58,612 nt of DNA from Entrophospora sp. SA101 (lineage: Eukaryota; Glomeromycota; Glomeromycetes; Entrophosporales; Entrophosporaceae): NCBI GenBank assembly GCA_958430865.1, contig CAUDNR010004279.1:1-58612 (forward strand), given 5' to 3'. Below are positions 1-8,783 of this stretch, in pieces. Numbering within the stretch: position 1 is the stretch's first letter; each line of letters begins with the position of its first letter. The translations under genes and the position numbers were made by a program. The notes under the pieces are model-generated. The model did not search any database and was not told the origin of the DNA. It was given only the letters and a program-made list of their open reading frames with translations.

Positions 1-456
1 ATTACTTACTTATCTGATATTTATGTTTAAAAATATTAATAGGTAAAAAAATAAAACTATATAATAATTTAATTAAAAACTTATATGGAGCAGAAAAACC
101 ATGACAAACAATCATATTCACCATTATCATATAACCATTACCGCAATCTGAAAAGAGGAGAATATAACGCCATTTTGGCGGAAAATTTAAAGAGAATTAG
201 ACTATAAGTCAAAAATAAAATGACACAACAATAAAGTAAGTTCGCATTCTTACTAAATTGCCACAAACAGATACTAGAACTGTCTTAAATACTAGATGCT
301 AACGCTATTTTGAAGTTAAATGGTGAATAGAAAAATATAAAATTCAATAAATAAATTAAAAAAATATTTCAAAAATTATGGGAAACAACAATTCGAGTGA
401 ATCTACAGAAAAATAAGGATGAACTTCTTACGACATGCCACCAAAAAAGTAAGTAA
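1..456. other. AT-rich stretch without a convincing gene
   Basis: No convincing gene is visible here. The longest reading that makes sense is a 40-codon frame at 85-207 (plus strand, ATG to TAA), rich in Tyr, Asn and Arg. Fragments of frame with many stops follow it. It could be the remains of a transposase or other decayed gene, but I recognise no motif. A 12-codon ATG frame at 377-415 ends just before the membrane-protein gene that starts at 457. Confidence 0.4.
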
Positions 457-642
457 ATGACAGAAAGTAGTAGAGGAGGTGGAGGAATAATACTTCCTTT
501 TCACTTACAATTGCTCTTTCTTTTATTATTGTTTATACTCTTTTTTGCTTTTTTAGTTTGGCGGTTAGTGAAAAAAAATAAGAAAAAGAAGTCTAAAAAG
601 GCGTATGAAAAGATGAAAAAAGTTCAAAGAAAAAAAATCTAG
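457..642 (+). CDS. small single-span membrane protein
   Basis: This is a 61-residue protein of unknown function. A Gly-rich N terminus (GGGG at residues 8-11) leads into one hydrophobic helix at about residues 17-37, made almost only of Leu, Phe and Ile. A strongly basic tail (KKNKKKKSKK) follows, which should lie in the cytoplasm by the positive-inside rule. Short proteins of this shape recur in the window. No Shine-Dalgarno sequence precedes the ATG. I do not recognise a family, and a chance ORF remains possible, although the clean helix plus basic tail argues against it. Confidence 0.5.
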   Translation: MTESSRGGGGIILPFHLQLLFLLLLFILFFAFLVWRLVKKNKKKKSKKAYEKMKKVQRKKI

Positions 643-715
643 GGGAGCCAAAGAAAGTTCCCTAACATTTAAACAATTTTAAACAAAAATAAAAACAACA
701 AAATAAATAATAACT

Positions 716-1691
716 ATGAATAACAATAACAACCAAACATTTAACGAAAACGAAATAAAAAACAAACTAGCAGGATTTCGCGAAGGTCCGGACTATTCAA
801 TTATTCACGAAAATGACGGACGAAAAATTTATAATTTTCATTCCGATTGGTTAAGAAAAGATTTTGGTAGTAATTACACTACTGTTTATGAAGTAGCCGA
901 AAGTTGGGATAGTGCTAATTTTAATCACCGCCGTGAGGAAGGAAAATATATTGATAATGATAAAAACACCGAAATTACTTACCACTACGAACACTGAATA
1001 AATAAAAATGGTGATTATCATATTAATTGAGGCAAGTCATGAGGTGATTGCCGACCTGACAACGGAGAAAAACATAGTTGAAAATTCACTGGAAAACCAA
1101 CCAAAGGTCAATCGCTAATCGGTGAGCCAAGTCAAGTTCGAGAGGATTTGAAAACTAAGCATAATCAATTGGTAGGTGAATTTAACCATCTTTTAATCCG
1201 ACCAGAAAGCGAATTTGGCAAAGATGGAAAGCGAACGAAAGAAGCGAAAATAGTCGAACTTAAAAAAGACATTACCGAAGTTGCAAGCAAAATCGAGTGG
1301 GGAGAAAACCGCCCAGCTTAAAGAGAATAATGAATTACGGCAACAATTAGCCGCCGTGCAAAAACAGTTGCTCGAAGTTCTGGCCCGATTGGAAAAACTG
1401 TAAGGTAAAAATAGCAAAAAACTAGCCGACGAATTAAGCAAGGTGCAAGAAAAGAACCAAGAACTAATTCAAAGTCCTGGTAATAGTTCTCCGACCGAAA
1501 TTCAGAGCCAATTGGAGCAATCACAAAGTTTATTAAAGCAAGCCCACATGGATTCAGCAATTTCAGTAGATAACACTAACGATAAAAAAGGCAACGTACT
1601 TGCTCCTTATCTAATCGGTGGCAGTTCTTTATTACTGGTTGGTGGTCTCATTACTTATTACTGCTTACGAAACAAAAGAAAAAGATTATAA
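716..1691 (+). pseudogene. tail-anchored coiled-coil protein gene, frameshifted and interrupted
   Basis: With UGA as Trp, one frame runs from the ATG at 716 to a TAA at 1319-1321 (201 aa; Asn-rich start, then a basic helical part). Near 1300-1308 the coding sense moves to another frame. That frame continues as a coiled coil (LKENNELRQQLAAVQKQLLE), meets an in-frame TAA at 1401-1403, and ends at 1691 with a transmembrane helix (LIGGSSLLLVGGLITYYCL) and the tail RNKRKRL. The parts look like one former gene of about 320 codons with one frameshift and one nonsense codon. The architecture (charged body, coiled coil, C-terminal helix, basic tail) matches the genes at 6583, 45900 and 46902. Function unknown. 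A sequencing error could explain the frameshift but not the stop as well. Confidence 0.6.
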
Positions 1692-1706
1692 AGTTTAGAC
1701 CAAAAA

Positions 1707-1728
1707 GAGGGGAGCGGGTTATCCCCTC
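1707..1728 (+). terminator. hairpin after the broken gene
   Basis: A perfect 7-bp stem (GAGGGGA at 1707-1713, TCCCCTC at 1722-1728) closes an 8-nt loop 16 nt after the stop codon at 1691. There is no clear T-run after it, so it may be a weak or processing-type terminator separating this gene from the 5S rRNA transcript. Confidence 0.4.
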
Positions 1729-1820
1729 CTCTCTCCCAAATTAGATAAAAAATTACAACCAAAAAATATTTTCGTAGTAAAATTTAGAAAAGGGCGGACT
1801 AATCCGATAATTTTCTGTCC

Positions 1821-1849
1821 TTGACATTTTTCACTAAAAAAACTAAAAT
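1821..1849 (+). promoter_or_regulatory. promoter of the 5S rRNA gene
   Basis: A consensus -35 box TTGACA lies at 1821-1826 and a near-consensus -10 box TAAAAT at 1844-1849, with the ideal 17-nt spacing. The predicted start is about 20 nt before the mature 5S end. This is the best sigma-A type promoter in the window, as expected for a stable RNA gene. Confidence 0.75.
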
Positions 1850-1875
1850 AATAATTATTAATGATGATAAAAATA

Positions 1876-1985
1876 GTACTGGTGATTATAACAAAGTGGT
1901 AATACCCGTTCCCATTCCGAATACAGAAGTCAAGCACTTTCGTGGCGAAAATACTCCTTCGGGGAAGATAGCTCATTGCCAGTAC
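1876..1985 (+). rRNA. 5S ribosomal RNA
   Basis: The sequence contains the conserved 5S core (CCCATTCCGAATACAGAAGT at about 1911-1930, then TCAAGC). The ends form helix I perfectly: GTACTGG (1876-1882) with CCAGTAC (1979-1985). The length is about 110 nt, normal for Mollicutes. It stands alone: no 16S or 23S is in the window, and it has its own consensus promoter at 1821. A 68-codon reading frame across this region is an accident of the RNA sequence. Confidence 0.9.
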
Positions 1986-2016
1986 TTAATAAATCTCTCA
2001 CTATTATTTTTAATTA

Positions 2017-2586
2017 ATGACGAGTAAAATAATTTTTTTGAACGGCTGTGCCTCAGCGGGTAAAACTACTTTGGCAAAAGAAATTCAACATCTTAGCGAT
2101 GAAAAATTTTTATTTGTCGGAATTGATACTCTCTTTGGTGCCATACCTAAAAAATTAGTCGGTTTTAGCGAAAAAACTGAAAAAGAAGGATTTAGATATG
2201 TAGTTGACCCCAAAACTGGTGTCTGCATTGATATGAAAGTTAGCCTTTATGCTATTCAAGTATTTTCTTGCCTGCCAAAGGTAGTTAAATTGCTAGCCGA
2301 TAACGGTCTAAATGTGATTTTTGACGAATGCAATTTTTATAAGGAATTGCTTGACAATTACCGAATTATTTTTTCAGGTCATAAATTTTTCATGGTTAGT
2401 GTAAAATGTGATTTAGAAACTTTGGAGAAAAGGGAAAAATTAAGAGGTGATAGAGTTATAGGAATGGCGAAAGTTTTTTATCAAAGTGAGAAAAATTTTC
2501 AGTATCCTTATGACTTAGTTGTTGATAATACCACGAAATTACCTTCTACTAACGCTAAAAAGATTTTAGAATTATTAAAAAACTAA
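2017..2586 (+). CDS. P-loop kinase, chloramphenicol 3-O-phosphotransferase-like
   Basis: This 189-residue protein begins with a beta strand and Walker A motif (FLNGCASAGKTTLAKE, about residues 7-22), in the style of chloramphenicol phosphotransferase and related small-molecule kinases. An Asp follows strand 2 (VGIDTLFGAIP), where that family binds its acceptor. A later DRV motif (REKLRGDRVIGMA) fits the lid Arg region. It should be a cytoplasmic ATP-dependent kinase of a small hydroxylated molecule, and the true substrate cannot be told from sequence. It directly abuts a decayed paralogue at 2587. The ATG at 2017 gives the usual short N terminus before the P-loop. Uridine or other NMP kinase-like function is the main alternative. 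Confidence 0.7.
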   Translation: MTSKIIFLNGCASAGKTTLAKEIQHLSDEKFLFVGIDTLFGAIPKKLVGFSEKTEKEGFRYVVDPKTGVCIDMKVSLYAIQVFSCLPKVVKLLADNGLNVIFDECNFYKELLDNYRIIFSGHKFFMVSVKCDLETLEKREKLRGDRVIGMAKVFYQSEKNFQYPYDLVVDNTTKLPSTNAKKILELLKN

Positions 2587-2752
2587 ATGAATAAAGGCAA
2601 AATTATCCTTTTAAATGGTCTTTTCATTGGTTGGAAATTCTTCGTTAGTAAAATCCATTCAAAATTTAAGCGAAGAGCCATGACTGACTACTGGCATTGA
2701 TGTGGCTTTTGCAACCATGCTTGCTAAGTATTTGTCAAGTGGAATTTCATAA
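2587..2752 (+). pseudogene. decayed copy of the CPT-like kinase
   Basis: The ATG follows the stop of the previous gene with no spacer. The first frame reads MNKGKIILLNG, a P-loop strand like its neighbour. After a frameshift near 2620 the sense continues as SSLVKSIQNLSEEPWLTTGI and ends at a TAA at 2750-2752. Order and spacing match the N-terminal 55 residues of the 2017 gene, so this is a truncated tandem duplicate. The rest is absent before the tRNA. Confidence 0.7.
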
Positions 2753-2794
2753 AGTTAAACAAACCATAGGCTTTTGCTAAAAAATAATTAATGG

Positions 2795-2871
2795 GCCCAT
2801 GTAGCTCAGTGGATTAGAGCAAACGCCTTCTAAGCGTTAGGTCGGGAGTTCGATTCTCTTCGTGGGCACCA
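2795..2871 (+). tRNA. tRNA-Arg (anticodon UCU)
   Basis: The cloverleaf is complete: acceptor GCCCATG (2795-2801) pairs with CGTGGGC (2861-2867). The D-arm is GTAGCTCAGTGG, the anticodon loop CTTCTAA has TCT, the T-arm has loop TTCGATT, and ACCA is encoded at 2868-2871. It reads AGA, the dominant Arg codon here. It lies between a kinase pseudogene and lon, 40 nt before the lon start. Confidence 0.93.
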
Positions 2872-2910
2872 GAAATAATCGCCAATCATTTCATAATATC
2901 AAAATCATCC

Positions 2911-5334
2911 ATGCCATTAGTTCCTATTTTATTATTAGACAATTACTTTCTTTTTCCCAAATGTGATAATAATTTGTCCTTAGAAAGAAACCCCTATTGG
3001 AAGAAAATTATTTTACAAAGTTGGAAAGACTATCAAGGTCAAGTCTTAGTTATTACTAACCAGGAAAAACTAACCGGAAAAACTGACGAGAAATTTTCTT
3101 CCATCGGCACCTTAGCCAAAATTAATTTGAATATTCCACCCGGAGTGGAACCGGAATTGATAATTAATTCTTTGCGAGAAGTTCAGTTGTGAGGTTTGGC
3201 TAGAACCAGGTTAATCAACTTAGAGAAACAAAATAATATTTGACAAGGGGATTATGAAATTATCCTGGAAAAAGAAATAGATGAAAATTCCTTAGAAATT
3301 TTAACCGAAAAGTTTGTTCGTTGCTTGCCGACTATACTGGAAAAAACTCGATTAAGCTCAGTCGATAAGCTACCCTATATGACAATGATTAAAGGGAACA
3401 TTAGCAACATTATCGATTTTATTGCCCAAAACAGTAAGGAAATTGATGATTTAACTAAATGAAAAATCCTTGCTTCACCTGATTTAGCAGTCCGATTAGA
3501 GATTTTAATTAATTTACCCGACCGCCAAAAAATTGAAAAAGAATTAGAAGAAGAAACTAAAGAAGAAATTAAAAAACAACAGGAAGAATATTACCTGCGT
3601 GAGAAACAAAAAACTATTGAAAGAAGATTAAAAAAATCGCGGGGCTATGGTAATAATGAAATGCGTAAGTATTTGGAGCGTTTGGGGAAAGAACCCTACC
3701 CACCATCAGTGAAAAAAGTTATCCAGGAAGAAATTGAGCACTACGAAATGATGCATAGTAATTCGAGTGAAGCTAATATGGTTCGTTCCTATATTGACTG
3801 ATTAATAAATATACCTTGATGACAAAAAACCAAAGAAATTAATGATTTAGAGTTTGCTCGCCAAAAATTAGAGGAAAAGCATTACGGTTTAAAAAAAGTA
3901 AAAGAGAAAATTATCGAATATTTAGCGGCCCAACAACAAGCTCGAGAGCCTTTAAACCAAGTTATTTGTTTAGTTGGCCCTCCGGGTGTCGGAAAAACTT
4001 CATTAGCCGCCTCTATTGCCGAAGCTACCGGACGGAAATTTGTCAGTATTTCCTTAGGCGGAACACGGGATGTGGCGGAAATCAAAGGACATATTCGTAC
4101 TTATATCGGTTCTTTACCGGGAAAAATTATCCAAGCCATGAAAAAAGTTCAGGTGATTAATCCGTGTTTTTTGATTGACGAAATTGACAAAATTTCTTCC
4201 GATTACCGCGGCGACCCTGCTTCCGCTTTACTTCAAGTTTTAGACCCTAATCAAAATAAGGAATTCAAGGATGATTACTTGGGAGAGGGAGTTTCTTATA
4301 ATCTCTCGGAGGTAATCTTTATTTGTACCGCTAATGATGAAAGAGAATTACCATTACCTTTGCTTGATAGAATGGAGACAATTTCGATTTCTTCCTACAC
4401 TGAAATCGAAAAATTTCATATTGCTAAAGAATATTTAATTCCCGAAAATTTAAAAAAACACAATTTAAGTGTTGAGGAAATAAATTTTGAAGACCAAGCT
4501 GTTCGGAACCTAATAAAATATTACACTCGGGAAGCAGGGGTGCGAGAATTAAATCGAAAAATCCAATTAATTATTCGTAAGTTTATTGTCGAACTTAGGC
4601 AAAATCAGAAAGAAAAAGTGGTGATTACTCCCGATAATTTACAAGAGTATTTGGGGAAAAAAGATTATGATTTTACTCAAAAACAAAAAATCTCCCAGCC
4701 GGGGGTAGTCACTGGTCTAGCTTGAACCGAAGCCGGGGGGGATATTCTATTTATCGAAGCCAGTCTGGTCTCGGGCAAAGGTGAATTGGAAGGAGAAGCC
4801 ACTGGTAAGTTGGGGGATGTGATGAAAGAATCAGTCAAAGTGGCTTTTAATTATGTCAAGTCTTATTTGGAAAAAGAAAATGAAAAAAATAGTCAAAAGT
4901 TTAAAAAAGAATTAGCAGTTTTCAAAAGTCATAATGTTAATCTTCATGTTCCGGAAGGAGCAGTGGGAAAAGACGGACCCAGTGCTGGAATTACCGTCGC
5001 CACGGCAATTTTTTCGGCTTTGATGGGGCAAAAAGTTTCTTCGGAAATTGGTATGACGGGGGAAATAACCCTGACCGGAAGAGTTCTCCCAATTGGTGGT
5101 TTAAAAGAAAAATCTATTGCGGCTCATCGGAGCGGACTAAAAACCATTATAATTCCTAAGGCTAATGAGAAAGATATTGAAGATATTCCACCGGAAATTC
5201 GCCAAAATCTCACAATTGTCATGGTCGAAGAATATGAAGAAGTTTGGAAAATATTGTTTTCGGAAAAGAAAAAAAAATTAACCTTCCCTCTGAAAGAAAG
5301 AAAAAAAATCAGCGAAGAAAAAAAATTAACTTAA
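2911..5334 (+). CDS. lon: ATP-dependent protease La (Lon)
   Basis: This is an 807-residue cytosolic AAA+ serine protease that degrades misfolded and regulatory proteins. It is complete only with several TGA codons read as Trp. The N-terminal substrate domain starts LVPILLLDNYFLFP. A coiled coil at about residues 200-270 leads to the Walker A motif GPPGVGKTS at 356-364 and Walker B FLIDEIDKI. The protease domain carries the catalytic Ser in KDGPSAG (about 691) and the catalytic Lys in GGLKEKS (about 732). The length is normal. No Shine-Dalgarno sequence precedes the ATG at 2911. After the TAA the same frame stays open for 31 codons (see findings). Mollicutes lack some ATP-dependent proteases, so Lon is probably the main one. 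Confidence 0.95.
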
Positions 5335-5441
5335 TTAGAAACTGAAATCTCTTTGGATAATCTTTTGTCCGAATTTGCTAGGATAGTAGCACCGGAGGCA
5401 ATTGCTCCGATTGAAAAACAAAGTAGTTAAAAAATAGTTAT

Positions 5442-5738
5442 ATGACAATATTTAAATTAGATTTACAGTTTTTCGCCCAAAAAAAAGGTGGTGGTTCGGC
5501 GGCTACTAATTGTAACCACGACTCAATTTCGAAACGGTTAGGAGTAAAAAAATTTGGCGGTGAATACGTTAAAAAAGGTGCCATTATTGTTCGCCAACGT
5601 GGTAGTAAATACAAAGTTGGTCAAAACGTTTATTTAGGGAGGGATTATACTATTCATGCCGAGCAAGAAGGTTTGGTAAGATATTACAAAGGACGACAAA
5701 GGAGAACATTTGTGGAGGTTTTGCCTCTTTCTAATTAA
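5442..5738 (+). CDS. rpmA: 50S ribosomal protein L27
   Basis: This 98-residue L27 reaches the peptidyl-transferase centre with its N terminus. It begins MTIFKLDLQFFAQKKGGGSA, which is the Firmicute/Mollicute prosequence that must be cut off (between F and A) by the Prp protease before L27 can function. The conserved SKRLGVKKFGG and GAIIVRQRG follow. The usual rplU-prp-rpmA operon is absent: lon lies upstream, 107 nt away. The segment SAATNCNHDSISKRLG differs from the commoner STKNGRDS, but the alignment elsewhere is clear. Confidence 0.95.
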   Translation: MTIFKLDLQFFAQKKGGGSAATNCNHDSISKRLGVKKFGGEYVKKGAIIVRQRGSKYKVGQNVYLGRDYTIHAEQEGLVRYYKGRQRRTFVEVLPLSN

Positions 5739-5855
5739 AGTATTGACATTGTTTTAAAAAAAGTTTCTCATGTAAAACATATAATATAAATAATTATTAA
5801 TCTGTTTGGATATAAAATTAACTATATAGGTATAAAAATATAAATTAAAAACTAT

Positions 5856-6041
5856 ATGAGGAATTATGATAAATATGAAAAAACTGCTCTATATCTGCGA
5901 GCATCCCATAACGTGCCAGCGGCACAAAGAGAATAAATATCAAGTAGGTCAGGTAAATTACTGGCGAAAATTGAACTTTTAAAAACAGTGGCTAGTCTGT
6001 GTAAAAATGGCAAAGTAAATAATAATTTTAAAATAAAATAA
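5856..6041 (+). pseudogene. short broken ORF of unknown origin
   Basis: An ATG frame reads MRNYDKYEKTALYLRASHN, meets a TAA after 26 codons (5934-5936), and continues sensibly in the same frame for 34 codons to a TAA at 6039-6041. An overlapping frame at 5866 could give a 38-residue peptide. No family is recognised. The rest of 5739-6055 is AT-rich spacer with no other gene. Confidence 0.3.
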
Positions 6042-6055
6042 AAATATAAAAAGAT

Positions 6056-6580
6056 ATGACAAATTGAAGAATATACACAATTACAAGCATTGACAATAGT
6101 TCTAGTTATAAAATTAAATTTGGTTTAGCAGAATGGATAACTTATAACGATGGAAATTACTATCACCTTAACTGTGCTAATGAATATCCCTTTAATACTT
6201 ACCGAATAGGTGATAAAATAGAAATTGACTGACCGAGGTTTTTGGGACGGGAGAGTTCAGAAGGCAGAATGATGGCAGGAACTTTTTACAGCGGAATTGT
6301 CTATTATGGTTATGGCGTAGTAAGAAAACTGGGTGAGTCCTCTACTGCGATAGTGCCTAGTTCATCTTCATCTACAAATATAATCACTACTCGCGGTTCT
6401 TCTTCTAATATAGTTATTTCGCCTAGTCTTGCGAATGCTATGGGAAGTTCAGAAACAATGGAACTAGCTCGGCACATGTCTCGAATGGTGGACGAAAACG
6501 ATAAGGAATACGAACTTAAAATAGAGGATAATAGTAACAAAAGGTTTACTTACTCTTTGATTTGTAGAAAACAAAAATAG
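6056..6580 (+). CDS. hypothetical protein, 174 aa
   Basis: With UGA as Trp (codons 4 and 60) the frame runs from the ATG at 6056 to the TAG at 6578-6580. The first 95 residues are rich in Tyr, Ile and Trp and look like a small beta-rich domain (IDWPRFLGRESSEGRMMAG). A Ser-rich linker (SSSSST) and a polar C terminus follow. There is no signal peptide or membrane helix. It ends 2 nt before the next ATG, so the two are probably co-transcribed. I do not recognise the family. The Ser/Thr-rich linker resembles those of the giant protein at 13769. Confidence 0.6.
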
Positions 6581-6582
6581 TT

Positions 6583-7389
6583 ATGAATGTAGAATTTGGA
6601 TTTAACGTAGAATATTTAAAAGAGTGTGCCAAAAGAAGAAAAAAACCAGAAGAAAGAATATATCCCAAAAAAGATTGACCTGTCGGCTATGAGCCTACTA
6701 AAAAGGAGTATGAAGAATGAATGGAAGAAGGAACTGGCATTCCTGTTTCGTTTCATTGAGAGGATGGGGGAAAAAGAGGCGTTTTTACTCCAATAAAAAA
6801 AGCCATGAATGATTTAGAAAAACCCTTTGATGGTGGTGATGATGGTCAGCCGTTTAGTTTTAAAATTAAAAACTCAGATGGAAAATTAGTCGAAGTAAAC
6901 AAAGAAGATTTTATTAATTGAATAGAAAAGGGTAAAAATGTTAAAGTTCCTCCAAAAGAAAGTTTAATTTATGTTGCCAGTGGTGATATTGATGGGACAA
7001 CTGTTTTCGTGGAAAGAAAAGGTCAAGATGGATTTATTAAAGAAAGTTATTATCAGCCGAGAAGTGAGGAGGACAAAAAAAGGATTATAGAAAGAAATCA
7101 AAAAAGGCGAGAGCAAGAAAAATTCCTAGTGGAAAGTTCTCTCAATCAGAATGAAAAAAATTCCGAAAACACGTCCTTAAACCAAGATGCCAAAGAAACC
7201 AATCAAGTTCCGTCCGATAAAAAAGAAAAACAACTGGAAACTAACCAACATTACTCTCAAAAGCCAAATAGTAAAGAAAATAGTGGCAGCACTGTTTATT
7301 GAATTTGTGGACCGATTATTTTACTATTTCTGGGCGGAATAGTTTTAGTTACCATGAGAAAGCCGATGAAAACCAAGGCAAGGCATTAA
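6583..7389 (+). CDS. tail-anchored hypothetical protein, 268 aa
   Basis: Read with UGA as Trp, this gives a 268-residue acidic and Lys-rich protein. A globular N-terminal part (residues 1-150) contains several Trp. A long Gln/Asn/Glu/Lys-rich, probably disordered stretch follows (about 165-235). One C-terminal transmembrane helix (WICGPIILLFLGGIVLVTM) and the basic tail RKPMKTKARH end the protein. With no N-terminal signal, the body is either cytoplasmic or needs C-terminal insertion. The same plan recurs at 716, 45900, 46902 and, by frame switching, 23684. It ends inside a perfect palindrome that probably terminates transcription. Confidence 0.65.
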
Positions 7390-7397
7390 TGCCTTGC
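7378..7397 (+). terminator. palindromic terminator overlapping a stop codon
   Basis: GCAAGGCATT (7378-7387) is followed directly by its perfect inverse AATGCCTTGC (7388-7397), and the TAA at 7387-7389 lies in the centre. A T-rich stretch follows. In RNA this forms an 8-bp hairpin with a small AU loop, and probably terminates the 6056-7389 pair. Confidence 0.6.
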
Positions 7398-7492
7398 TTC
7401 TATTATCTATTTCTTTTTTGGTAAAAATAGGTAGATATTAGATTTATAAATGATAATTTCTCGTTTTCTTATTTTTAGTCTTTTTGTTAACA

Positions 7493-8602
7493 ATGTTTCG
7501 TCTCAATAAAAGAAAAATTTTTCTACTTTACCAATATTATTTATTAGGAAAAATATTTGACAACCAGGAAACAAAAGACCAAAGCCCAAAAGATAGCGAG
7601 AGAATAATTTGGCTTAATAATTGCCTAGTTAAAGAAAAATACTTACAGGAAAACATTGCTCAGAAGTTAAAAATTACTTGGGAGTTTTCCCGTTTGCCAC
7701 CTTTAGAGCAAGCGATATTAATTTTTGCTACTTATGAATTATTTTTTGGTTCTTATTCTAGTTATCCAAAAGTAATAATTGACCAAACAATAAATTTCAG
7801 TAAAGTTTATTTAGCGGAAAACAAATATAAATATATTAATAAAGTTTTAGATTTATTAGTTAAAGATTACCAAAATAGTATGTCAAGAAAAATAATTAAT
7901 TGCTTTTACAGTCATTTTAAAAATACTACTAAAAAACTAAAAATTGTTTGTGATTGAGATGAAGTAATTCAATCCCTAGAACCTTTTGCTCTTTATTTAG
8001 CGTTGCAAGAAAGTAAATTAATTCCCCTCGGGCTAGAAAAATTGGCATCTGTCAAGGAATTTTCACAACTTTTTGAGTCTTTTTGGCAAAAAAATAACCA
8101 ACTAATTAATTATTCTCCTTATGGCTCCCAATTAGTTATAAATTTTCCCGCACAAGTTGCCCAGAAAAACGCCCCTGATTTTTATAACCGAGCCCCTTTT
8201 TTAAGTTTAGCCAAGGAACTATTGATGCTGGTAAAAGAAAAAAAAGCCGAAGTAATTTTCTTATCGGCTTATGATGAACAAGTTTTCGACCACGGTGACC
8301 CACGCAAAAAAAAAATATTTGCGGAAACTTTTGGCAAAGCACCTAATTGCTCTTTAAGTCTAATTGGATTTAAATGAGGCAAAAACCAAAAAACCAAAGG
8401 TCAGTGAATTAACGAAAATGTGCCTGATTATGATATCTTATTAGACGATAATCCCAATATCCTAACTGACGCTCAAAACAAAAACCCTAATTTAATTATT
8501 TGCACTCCCTACTACCCAGCCATTCAGCACCATAAAAAAACACTTTTGATTAAAGTTTCAGTAAGCAATTTAAAAAAAGAAGAGTTTACGGAAAAGTTAT
8601 AA
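7493..8602 (+). CDS. nusB: NusB fused to a HAD-like hydrolase domain
   Basis: This is one open frame of 369 codons (UGA read as Trp at 7955 and twice later). Residues 1-130 are NusB, the antitermination factor that binds boxA RNA with S10. The C-terminal NusB signature is clear (SRLPPLEQAILIFATYELFF, then VIIDQTINFSKVY). From residue 130 the frame continues without a stop into a HAD-like domain: motif I CDWDEVIQ with the two Asp at 154 and 156, motif II FLSAYD with Ser 258, motif IV DILLDDNPN with Asp 318-319. Paralogues at 23684 and 36808 have this domain alone. An internal ATG at 7880 could start the HAD part separately. I chose the ATG at 7493 over TTG 7484 because NusB begins close to it. 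Confidence 0.8.
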
Positions 8603-8640
8603 TGACTCTTTTTAAATTCTGATTTGCTTGGTTAATATGT

Positions 8641-8657
8641 TATTACCCGCTGGGGAA
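8641..8657 (+). repeat. intergenic TATTACCC-NNN-GGGGAA motif, copy 1
   Basis: TATTACCCGCTGGGGAA lies between the nusB-HAD gene and fusA. The same 17-nt pattern, with a variable 3-nt centre, appears at 13707 (minus strand), 48974 and 56259, each at a gene boundary. ACCC and GGGG could pair around the variable loop. Confidence 0.5.
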
Positions 8658-8783
8658 CAAAATATAAAAACACCCAAATTTAATTATTGTTGGGCGTTTA
8701 CCATGTTAATAAATAATAATAAGTTGTTTAGTCCCCATTTTTCAACCCGATTGTCATTTTCAGGGTTAAAATATTTATAATAT

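Noticed and set aside
1..456. Transposase remnant
   Set aside because: The 40-codon frame at 85 is suggestive, but without DDE or other recognisable motif I cannot support it.
1821..2027. 68-codon plus-strand ORF
   Set aside because: It lies across the 5S rRNA gene and its promoter; the DNA matches 5S sequence and pairing, so the protein reading is accidental.
5743..5785. TTGACA and TATAAT as one promoter
   Set aside because: The boxes at 5743-5748 and 5780-5785 are 31 nt apart, far beyond the usable 16-19 nt.
8751..8781. TTGTCA and TATAAT as the fusA promoter
   Set aside because: The -10 box ends 2 nt before the ATG, so transcription would start inside the coding sequence.
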